Shown piece after piece: positions 46,203 through 58,200 of a DNA stretch of 64,000 nt. This DNA is from Nemopilema nomurai (lineage: Eukaryota > Cnidaria > Scyphozoa > Rhizostomeae > Rhizostomatidae). The notes below the pieces were generated by a model. The model had not been told where the DNA came from, ran no database searches, and saw only the letters and a list, made by a program, of their open reading frames with translations. Where the stretch lies: NCBI GenBank assembly GCA_003864495.1, contig ML133471.1, positions 151,001-215,000 on the forward strand. The letters run 5' to 3'. The position numbers and the translations under genes were made by a program. The first letter of the stretch is position 1. Every line of letters begins with the position of its first letter.

Positions 46203-49200
46203 CTGAGAAAGCAGATGCACAAAGAATCATAGAACAAAAGACCAATTGAGACATCTTTAAACTGCTTAATAATGTCTTTTAATTAAGTTTCTCAATATAT
46301 GCTAAATCGTTTGTTTATTTACCGACAAAAGCAAAGTGTGTTTCATCAGAAGTGATCGACCCCTGGTGGACTGAAAACAAAAACCAGAGAACTTGACAAC
46401 CTTGCGATGGATCCTATCCTGTTTATTCGATATTACTGAGCTCTGGATTCTAAAATAACGGGGGAGCTTGGATTTTATGAGGTGCAAACAGAACAAAAAC
46501 TGCTTCACCAAGATTGCTCAATTTCTTTTACACTTTTAATATAAGCTTGTTGCGGAATGATAAACAACCTTTGATGAACAAAAAAAATTTCAACGCAATT
46601 ACCCATCCCAAACATCTTGATCCGATTATGAAAAAGAATTCGTCCAAATACCTTTTAAATACACAATATAGAAACAACTCTTCTTAGCGTGAAATTGTGT
46701 TGAAATACGATTTGGTGGGTTTGCAAAAACCAACACTCAGGTTTTCAAGAGATTCTCAAATGCGCAAAATGCATTTCAGTCGCATAGTTTCAATCGACGT
46801 TTTGCTATACGCCATCTTGTCCTAAAGGAGTAAACATCATTTTCGCAACCGTTGAGGAGTAAAAGCCTTCTAGACGCCGACGGCTTTAAATAGCTATTTA
46901 TCTTTGGAGAGTGGGGACGTGACATTCTGATAAACATGCAACAGACTAGAAACATTAGCCAACCATAACCTAGAACCATTAAAGTTTTCATGCCAAAAAA
47001 CATCTTTCTTTTCTTTTTGCTGTGTATGGTTATAGTCATGATCCAGGCAGGGATTGGCTTTCAAAAGTATCAACGTAAATGGTCAATCAATTACCAGATA
47101 AATTTCCCGTTACCCTCTGTAAACAATCTTAACTTTGTTTAAAGAAACTTGACGGATATCTTGCTTAAGGGGAATAGCATGTTGCCCCCCCCCCAATATT
47201 TTCCTTGAAACATTCTAAAGGATTTAAGTATGGTGTCTGAAATGACGACGACTTTGGATAAACCTTGGATGTCTAATGTCAAGAAACAGAGAAATCAAAT
47301 ATTCATTTGAATCCAATCGACTTCATCCAGATGTAAGTTTGCAAAAAGAAACCCTGCGCTAGAATTGGATGAAATACTAAAACGAAAAATAGTGGCAAAA
47401 AGAAGAGGTGGGGTCGTCCATCAACAAACCTCTTTGCCTCTTCGATCAACTTCAACGGTCCTTGTAGGCGCATGCTCTTTGACAGGACTATGAAACTGCC
47501 ACACTGAAAGGAATTTGATCCAGCCTTTATTCATATCATGATGCCGACAATGTTTAATGGCACCAAAAAGCTTACCAATAATTACTTAAGCCAACGTTAT
47601 ATCAAACCTAAACGAATTCTTCGTTTGTAACGAAGCCTTCATAGTAAAACCCTGCTTAATGGACAAAGTGGTGGATTCAACTTTTCTTAAATCTGCGTCG
47701 TATCGTGGATTAAAATTTATGTCTCCTTGGAATCGATTGAAACGGGTACATCATAAAATGATCAATGCGAAATTGATAATCGTATGGAGTAACCGATATC
47801 CAATTGTTTAAGAGGTCAAGTTGAACACGCATCAGATGGCCCCGTGCATCTTGTGGGACATCCAGCCCCTAAAGGGGCCAGCTGATCGGCTGGAGCAGGG
47901 TCTATACAATTGCTTAGCCAGGGGTAGCTGAGGGTAGTTGGCGAGCCTTTTGCAGCATGTCCACTAGGCACTGTGGACAGTAATGGAAGGAAAAGTTTTG
48001 ACTAAGGTACTAGAAATTGCGGAACTTTGCTATCTTTGTCTCTACACATTTTTGTTGCGAAGCCTTAACTGGTTTTTGGGTAATGAATAAAAGCAGCAGG
48101 GCCTCGTTGATAGGTAGCACCCCCCCCCCCCTACCCCCGATCATTATCCAGCAAAATAAAGCCAACGGAGGACTCTTTTGGTAATTCATGGAAACGATAA
48201 CAGGAGCGATGTTAAGAGCCCTTGACTGCCATTTTGATGCCAGAAAAGTATAGATCACAAAGATTTTTTTTTGGTTATCGCAATCACAGGAATATGTCAA
48301 AAGGACATAACCCTCAGTAGAAAACCAAAGAACCGAAGTGCTTGGCAAACTTGTGAAAACTACCACTCGTGAGTATAGTAAAGTGAAAACATCTACAACA
48401 TAGAATGACATCTTGAATCAAAACCGCCCGTATTTACATGATTAAAATTCTGAAGTTAATTCGACGCCCAAAGGTTTGAACATAGTCGAATTAATGTATA
48501 TTGGTGAGTAATTTCATCAACATAGATTTCTTCAATATTCCAGGAACAATCGTCTCTGGTGCTTAGCTTCTGAAGTGTCCGCGTTTTACAAGGTTAAAAA
48601 TGTGCGGTGACTATCTGTCTTCTGTTTCGAATCGCGCTTTGATAAGCTGTTTCAGATCTGCCACATTAATGTCAAGTGTGTAGACCTGTCATATAACAAA
48701 AAGCAACTTTTGTGCCACACCGGTGACGAATCATGCTAAATTTTGATATTCCAGAATTAGTTACATAAAAGAAGTATAACAGCCTCAATAATTATACCAC
48801 CCTACCCAACATCAAAATTTTCACCAATAATTTGCAATCTAAATTTTGGATTTTTTCTAATAAACCAGATTCCATAACTGCAAAACATAGAAATTCTACT
48901 TGTTTCATTTTTGGCAAGAGAAGATGTTTAGATATCCCACCACGGCCACAAACTGTTACATTTTATCAAATTATGCAATATTATATTGATTATATAATAT
49001 ATATTATACTATGCTCTATCATATCATATCATACTATATTGAGTTATATCATATTACATCAAAGTAAATCATATTGCGTTGTCTCGTATTTTATTATATC
49101 ATATTTTATCATATACACCATATTACATTATATTATTGAAATAACATTGTACTACATTACTTTACATTATGTTATATGATATTATGAACTATTATATCAT

Positions 49201-52200
49201 ACAAAACATGCAGCATACAAAAAACATTTATAAATATACTCACAACTTCCCAGCCAATCTGCTTCAGAAACTTTCGACAAATATCGCTATTCCAAACATA
49301 CGTCTCGAAGTTTTTCCCCTTAGTATAAATTCTGCAATATTTATCGACTCCTGGTTTTTTTATGATAGACCTGCAGTAGAGGGGATGCATTAGAAATTAT
49401 AGATAAAAATCAGACCACTGAATAATGCGCGGATATATTTGACTGACGTCATATCTAAGGTATGTTTCAGCAAAAGTTGCACTCAGGATTTTAGAGAACC
49501 GGGCAAGTTAGGAAACATTCACATTTAATGACAGCCGAGTGTCAATATGGCCCCTGTAAAGTGCCGCAACATATTTCTGCTAAAAGCAGGATAATTGTTA
49601 TCAATCTGGAAAATGGGAATTTACATTTTGCTGTAAGGCATCCGGGGATTATGTTTTAATTTTGGATGCATGGTTTTTGGCTTCCACTAATGGTGGATAT
49701 TAATCAAAGGATTGGTGGGCAATACAGCGACAAAATGAAGCAGTTTTTATCCAAAATAAACCACCAAAATGCTTCTTGGTGTAAAAAAAGGAAAATCAAC
49801 AAAAAAATAATTTTTAGTAAAAATATCCCCGCTCTTACATACCTGTGTATGCTGCATAGAATTTCCAGTGTTATTTGAACATGGGTTAATCTCTGGCTTC
49901 TGCATATTTCCGAGAGCATATCACGCATGACGTCATCAGGCTTCTGCTTTGCCGGCTTTTTCAGCAGCTTCTTTGGCCTACCTGAGTCTGCTTCATCGTG
50001 AAAACCCATTTTGAACTCGCTGCCAGATATCACATCGAAATCGTCCGCTATTTTCTGGAGCTGTGGAAAATTTAAAGCAGAAATGAAGAAACGAACAATT
50101 GGTTCTTGTACCTGTTCCGTGTGCACGCCAACCTCGAAAGCTTGAAACAGAGATCAGTTATGCAATCATGAGGAATTAAACATCAGATTATCGAAATTAT
50201 TTGCAGTTCCTTGCTTCTCAAACCGGCAGTCAATGGAAGTCGAAGAGATCCCCTCATCTGCCAAGGTGGACAAATTCATTGAAAATGTTGGAATGCGGAA
50301 AATGTTTCGGGTTTTTATGGGATCAACTTGAAACTTGACATGTAAGGTAAACTGACTTCCTTATAGAAAGAGAAAGCCTTTGCTTCTTTCTTGAGAAATC
50401 GCCCCCTATTGCATAACGTACACAACTGTGACAGCACACAGACATATGGGGTTTTTGGTCAAATGCTTCTCTTAAGTAATATTTTTGGGTTAAATATTTA
50501 TCAGAAATGATACTTTTGGGTCCTACAAGAACAATAGATACAATTCTGATATATATAGGTATCAAATTTAGAAACACTGATATTTTTCTGAGATTTCCAA
50601 GTCAAATGTATTGTTCGTCGACTAAGGTTTTTTTACCTGTTGCAAGTCAGTTGACCATACTCGCTGTAGATGTTTTATTGGAAGTTTGCATGCTACTTTT
50701 TGTTGATAATTCTGGATCTTTTGAAAAAGATCTGATATTTTTAAGTGGCCTGTAAATTCCTTTGGCTCTTCACCCCCCACCCCCCGGTGTGTCTTTGTGT
50801 TGAGTGCCCCCTCCTGGGGCGAGAACCCATGGTGGTGTGGCCAAGTGAAAATTTAATTACCATCGATCGACTCTCTACTCTAACAATGTAATATGCGCAA
50901 CAAATTACATGTGTATTACAGACGACCATTGAAATAAGCATTAAAAGAAAAACCTGATATTTTGCAAGGGGCCCCTTTTCAGCACAAAATGGGGCTCATT
51001 TTTCAAGTTTCGGAGGGGGCCTGCCAGCTATTAGCCGATGGGCCGGTCCGCCAGTGATCGTCCCAAGAGTAACAGTTAATGTAAGGATACTGAGCCCGAA
51101 TAAATCCCTTGAGGAGACGTGCGACTCACCGATAGGCCCCAATTGGTATAACTTTAATTGCAACAATGCCTATTATGAACGGTTGGAAAAGCAGGGAAAC
51201 TCGATATTGAATGTATTCAAAGACGAGCCGTTAAATTTTTATTGCTAAACTCCCTCAGGTTCATTCCTTTTGAGCAGGTCCTCATTTAGGCCAAGACATT
51301 GATGTATTGTTTCACCTGGATGAAAAACGATACATAATATTTTATTTCAAGGAATGTTATACATACATCTTCCGTGCTCTTGAAAACTCTTATTTCGACT
51401 CACAACCTGGAGATTCTAGCAATATAATTGCGCTGGCTGCCAGCCATCTTGTTTATTGGCATCCCACGGCATTAAATGCCAGTGCTGCTGTGCTCACGTT
51501 TTTACTTGTCAACAGGCAGTAAAATCCTTGGATATTCTCCTGTTTTGTTCTCGACACAAAGAGTCCCGGATATTTGCAAACATTGCAATTAGATCGGCAA
51601 GCTTGAATGGGTGATTCTATTCTCTAGCCAAATACTCGAAAGATCGAACTTACATTGTTAAGTGTTGCTAGGCAACAGAATATTCACGACCAAGTAGTTT
51701 CTTATATTTGCTTTCAAAAGGTGTGAACTAGAAGGTACTTCTTAAAAGGTTCCTCCTCACAGACTCAATGCCCACCGGTAACACCGTTTAAATCGCGCTC
51801 AACAACCGTGAACAACGACGGAGTTATGCGCCTGCCCAAGTGCAGTGGTGTGGGAAAAGGCGCATGTTGTGAGCATGCGGCGTTTATTTCTATCATAGAT
51901 AGCCCATTGTAGATGGCACAGCTACAGGGAAACCAGATCTAACTGCAAAGGGCTTCGTTCCAATTTCTGCGCTCCAAAATCTTGACAGACTTGGCGATAA
52001 TATCAGCCGCTCTTGAATCAAAAACGTGATCATCCATCTCTAGGTCATTTTCTATAAAAATAGAAGCATTTTCCTAAAAACGAGCTCGTTAAAATAAGTC
52101 CCATTTCTAGTCAGAGCTAAAGTAAAGCAGATAAGTTCAGAATATGTTGCACTAGAAACTAACTTTCATTATTAGGCTACATTCAGATTTAAGTTTTCTA

Positions 52201-55200
52201 AAATTTGGACTAATTTGACAACAATGTTGGCCGCACTGGAATTAAAAACAAAATCAAACTTGCTCATCCATCAGCTTGTATTTTCCTTTAAGGATAAAGA
52301 TATTTCCCTATGAACCAAAATGCCAATCTTAGGCATCGCCTAAGTCAGCTCCACTCCCAGCTATTCTGTACATTGTAAATTTGGCAAATAACCCTATTCC
52401 CATTACGACTGGGGCACAAACAAAAATTGAAACCTTGCATCTCTCAATTAGATTATTCTAGAGATCCAGCAGAACAGGCCGGTCCTCAAACAAACAGCAC
52501 TCCACCAAGCCCATTTTTTTAAAAAAGTTTGCAAAGAGAGAAACAGTGAGTTTAAGTAAAGAATTTATTCAAACGCACGACAAATACAAATTGGTTACAA
52601 AACCTGTCTCGGAAGAAAACCGACTACTCTAACATAACAAATACCATGGAACTCAGATATAAAAATCGACAGTCTAACAGTGTTTGTTCTATAGAAAAGA
52701 TAAAAAACTTTTCCATTTTATAGAATTATAGACGGAATAAACTATAAACACCAGTACGAAATTGAAAAACTATGCTCCGATGCACTAGAAATTGCTGACT
52801 ATCATAATGAAAAGATACAAGTTAGACTGCTGTAAATTGACTCTATGACTCAATAACTGATATAAATTAGTCTATTATGTTTAACAAGCATTCTAATGGC
52901 TTAGGACTAAGCCCGAACTGAAATAATGTCTATTATCAAATTGTAATTGAAAGTAAACTGCTAATCAGGGGCTTTCATTCCTATTGCTTGTTGCTTGAAG
53001 GACAATTGATGCCCATATATCACGGCATCCAGAAGAAGAAAATTCCTTCCCGGCTTTTAATGCCACCAAAAGAACTTGGAAAACACCACAGCAGGCTAAG
53101 ATAATTGCCTATTCCTTTCCGATTTAAATCTACAGGCATAAGAAGGCAACCATCTTGTGTCCCACGAATTCAAATACAAAATCTCCACAAACGTAGGACC
53201 TGAGGACACATGGGTCACGTGCACCCCCTCAACTTTTAAGTTTTTGAGTTTTTGAGAGGTGCAATACCCATTCGCCCATCTGCTGCCTCTATGTGACCAA
53301 TCTGGCCCAGCCCGACTATAAAAAGTTTACTATGTCCCTGCACATCTTTATGATTGAATTATGGTCTACATTGTCTGGAGACGAAGGGGGCAGCCTCTGT
53401 AATAGCAACACGTGCTGCTAGTGTTCCGTGTATTTTTGAAGGCATTGTTCGTCAAGTTTTAATCGAAGCCCATCATTTGAAAGGTAGCCATATTGTAGCA
53501 GTGTTACAATAATTGGGTCAGGAAACACCTTGTTAAAAAACAACCCAGTCGAATCTTGAATAGTAACTTCTGCAAATACTGGATATGAAAGCCCCTGGAA
53601 ACTGATTAATAACCTTGTAATTGCGAAAACCTTCTAGAGGAAAGAGGAAAAGGCACTTTTTAATATCAAGATTCTAACTACGAGTCTGGTGCCCATGGTA
53701 CCAGATTCTAAAATCTGCAAAACCCCATTAAGTAACAAACATCAATTAATGAACTTAAAACGCTATGCGAAAATTCCAAACCAAATTTTTCAGACACAGA
53801 CCTACACAAAAACACGCGCACACAAAATGAAAAAAATTTAATTCTAGACTGCAATAACAAAGAAGTAATGGAGATGGTCAAGAACTTGAAGATACTGTGA
53901 CAAACTTAAAAAACTGAATTTCGTTAAGGACTTGGATTCACTGAAAACTAATTTAATGCTTTGAAGTTTTATGCTCAATAATCATATGATTTTTATTAGA
54001 AAGAGCTATGAAGGCATCCTAAAGGCATCGTAGCTGTGGCATATTGACGGCTAAATTGTTAAAATAAAGTTTTTATTGTAAAAACAACAAAGAAAGTGAC
54101 ATTGGAAAAGATAGAATGAACCAACCAACAATTAGCCAATCAATTAATCAATCAATCAATTCCTAATTCAAGCTGAAAAGGCAATCATACGGCGAAGCCC
54201 TTTAATTTGTAAATTTAAATGTAGATCCTTTTGTTGATGACAAAATATACACATATCATTTTATTATATGCAAACAATGAAAATGTTTCTGAAAATTGAT
54301 GAAAAATACCACTAATACATTCCATGCAAAGCAAACGGTGTATACCTAAGATAATGTGGCAGAGTACCACAATAAATTAAATTTTGACTTTTTGCCATAA
54401 AATTAATGGCAACCATAGGCTGCATTCGGCAAAAGAAAAATGCGTCTCATTTGAACTTTAGATGCAAAAATGACAAACCTAGAATGATTTGTATGCAAAA
54501 TTCAAAAAAATTATCTTTGAAATGAAACTTGATAAATACTAAGATTAATTTGAAATGAAAAGAATAATTACTAAAATATCATAAACTACTAGCCGAGGAG
54601 AAGTTAAGAAGTGAATACTCAAGGCCAAAAACAAAGCAGCAACAAGCAACACCAGCAAGCCAAATACACAGATTGCAAAACACACCAAAAAGACAAGAGA
54701 CAGAGTGGCTTGAGATCAAGATCGAATAACAATAAACACGACAAAAAGAACAGTTTCTAGGCTGGTGGTGTGTGCTGATTATGAGGACGAGCCTGCAGCC
54801 GGTCGATGGATGAGCGAAACTTCGATAAAACGAGATTTCGAAATGCTTCACCTGTTAATTTTGCGTATGGTTCAATGCAGTGTTTCCTATTATGCAGTTG
54901 CACCTTCTTTGTGGCTTAAAAAACTTTTTGTTTCTAAAATACATGTTCCACTTCCAATAAATTTCCCTTTCATAGTTAGATACCAAACGGATGTTTAATA
55001 GTGCCTGCAGTTATCGTTATCGTTCAAATCGAATAACTAGTTGGATGAAATGATTCGCCTGTCATAGCGTTTCTCTCCTGAAGATTCAAAGGTCTCATTA
55101 AACTTCTACAGCCCTAGTTTCCCCAACTATTTCTTGTCTGGATGATAAATAAGTGGGTGATAAAGTTGAAGTAGTAAACGGAACCCCTCTTGAGACAGGT

Positions 55201-58200
55201 ATTTTGCCAACATATCCCAAAGCGAAGTAGAAGATTGAATTTTTGTTGGAACTTCGAAGAACCCAACGTCGGCGCATCTTTTCGCTTGTTCTGCATTGAT
55301 ATTTGGCATGTTGGTGTTGCAAGAAGCATCATACTAAACTGGCCCCAGTCACCGCTTTCAGCTTTGAGAACTTCAAGCTAAGGATCTTTCACGATGATGT
55401 TACCAATTGTTGGCAAAAATGTTGGAGAACGGTAGAATCATATCGGCAATTTGTCAGAATAAAACAAGCTGATATTAAAATATGTTTATAATGGGACGTG
55501 GTTAAACTATAAAAAGCCGAAAATTGAGCTTTTCAAAAGAGTCTATATCAGTCAACCCAAATATGATTACAAAGACTTGAACTCTCGCCTTTAGCTTTTG
55601 ACATTGCGAAAATGAATCAGCATTTGTATATGATTACACAGTTCTCCCCTTAGCAATTTCTTGTGTAAATTTTCGATGACACTGAAGCTGGCACTGGGGC
55701 TAAGTTTGCTTGTGGGTCTTTTCCCCAAGGTGATCGCAGGCAAACGTCACGTGAGAAGGGGTGGGGGCGCTTTGTTGAAGAAAGACCTTACAAAGCTTCA
55801 TGATAACATGTAGTGGACACTGAGCGCAACAACAACCAGCATGAGTGCTACAGAGACGAGTATGCAGGCGATGGCCCCGATGACCTTCTTGGTCAGGCGG
55901 ATTATTATGAACTTGTTTTCCTCTTTATCCTGCTCATCAACAACATTCAAATCGATTACCTCTTTTGGCTGGAGGGCAGCGCTTTTCACTTCGATGATCT
56001 CGTATTCATCTGTGTTGAGGGCGATGTCCGCCGGCGCTGGTTGACTCTCTTCAAAGGATTGGGACTGGAACGGAGACCTGAGGAGCAACGCGAATGCATT
56101 CTGGTTAGACATTGTGGCAAATTATGCTTGCTGGAGCTTAATGAGTCTCAGGAGTACATTCTACAATCATCAATTTATAAACACAGTTTTTTGCAGTCTT
56201 TTTACATACACGATTTTTTTGGATAAGAAAGTGTTTTATAAGAAAATATAGTAATCGATACGTCAAAAAGTTAAGAAAGTGCGGTATTGGATTTTGCAAA
56301 CCTAAGAAAGTTTAAAGATTTGTTTTTACCTAATGAAGATACTAAATCAAAACCATGAATAAATTTCATCCTATGACCAATTAGATTTGGTCAGGAAACA
56401 ACTTGGAGACAACTTATGTGACAGATGAAGCATTAAAGAATCAAATTGTTTCAGTTTTGCTTCTGCATTATATAATTAGCTTTTCTGTAAAAGACCTGCT
56501 GCACGCAACAACCTTCGACCAGTTTTAATGACATTTTTTAGAGTAAACCCATATTTACATTGATAACATGAGGTAGTTAAGAAAAACACCATGCAAGACT
56601 GGGAACTGAATCTATGATTTAATGAATAGGAAACGGAGCAAACTATGTGATATAAACTATAGAAATTCGTTGGAAATTAAGCTATCAATTGTCATACAGC
56701 TATTCGCGGTCGAAAATATTTGTGCAAGTTGTTTTTTATTCTTCAAAGTAGATGTGATATGATTAGGTCTAGTTCCCAACTGGTTGAGTCACTTTTGAAT
56801 GCTGAAAAAGTGCAACTTTGCATGGCATATTTCAGTGCTGCGTGTTTACGGTGCAGAAAATATTTGCTTTTTGAACTGCGGTCCCAGAAAGAAAAAAAAA
56901 TTTTCCACCCCTGGACGTGAGGAAAGACGTAAAGAGAAATCAGGCTAAGAAGATACCGCATTTCCTTGAAAGATTGCCTTTGAGGGAGGTGCTCTTTCGA
57001 AGAAATACGGTATTAACTTTTTTTAAAGAGCAGGGTCTATTATTGATCATAGCCTCGTAAACTTTCTAAACGAAATTGACTTTTACATAAAAATCTAGGT
57101 GTGGGATTAGATGGTTCATTTTCGTCGCAGCATATTTTGAAAAACCTAGTAGGAAAAAAATCAAACATTCAACGTGAAAAAGAACGCTGCGAGCAGGGTT
57201 CGAACCTGCGCGGGCATAGCCCATTGGATTTCAAGTCCAACGCCTTAACCACTCGGCCATCACAGCACCTGTCTCTGCGAGGGATTTTTGTAATATGGAT
57301 GTTGAGCGAAAAGATTGCTGACGTCAAGGGAGCTTTCCAAGTTTGAGGTAAGGGGTTTTAAAACTTTTCCCTGCACACATATGACGTAAACCTTTTATAC
57401 AAAAGATTTTAAATTTTTATATGTTTTTCTCCTTCTGCCAGGTACTTACGCCTTGCCACTTGAATGCAGAGAATCTCTTTGAAAACTCCTGACGACCTGT
57501 TTCGCTTGAAGTCCGCGTAGTTAGAAGTCGAAGTCTCCTGCTCCAGTTTCGTTTTTATCTGAGCCACGGCTCTTTGCACACTTCCAGCGCGAGTAAGCGA
57601 GATCTAAAGAAATACCAACATTCATGCATGACTAGAAATTCTAAACTAGAAACAAGATGTTGCCTTGACGACATTCTCGCAAAAACCAAAAGAAACATAA
57701 AAACTTCAATTTCCCTTCAACAGCGCAGAGATGTGGCTAAAAGAACTTATCTAATCACGCTTCCAAGTTTCCATAAAATATTCCTTAAAAGACGATAAAT
57801 ATTGACAAGATTTCTGTAAGAAAACTAAAAGCAATTTTGATTCTAAAAACAGCAGCCAACAGAGGGGATCGCAAAAGAAGGGAAACTAAACTTTATAAAA
57901 TGAACAAGTTCTAGCGTTTTCTCAACTGATGACAATGTATGTCAACTGTGTTGTTACAAAATTGCCATATAAAAGCAACGGGTGTAGCAGGAAAAGAAAG
58001 TTGCATTCTGTATACACGTGTTGTTTGAAAGTCGATGACTCAATTTCTTCGAAAGCCGATGATGGCTCGAAATGTAGGTTTTGTCTTCCTGAGAAACATA
58101 TTTAGAAAACTAAAAATATTGCGATACCTTTCTTGTTTCTCTCTTCTCCATAGAAGACCTGAACAAAGTGTTTCGTTTTTCTGCGAGCATGCTGGAGTGT

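Noticed and set aside
48010..48411. 133-codon minus ORF
   Set aside because: It reads through a C homopolymer and low-complexity sequence inside a gene Y intron, with no splice sites.
48832..49179. 115-codon plus ORF rich in Ile and Tyr
   Set aside because: It is a translation of the AT simple-repeat tract.
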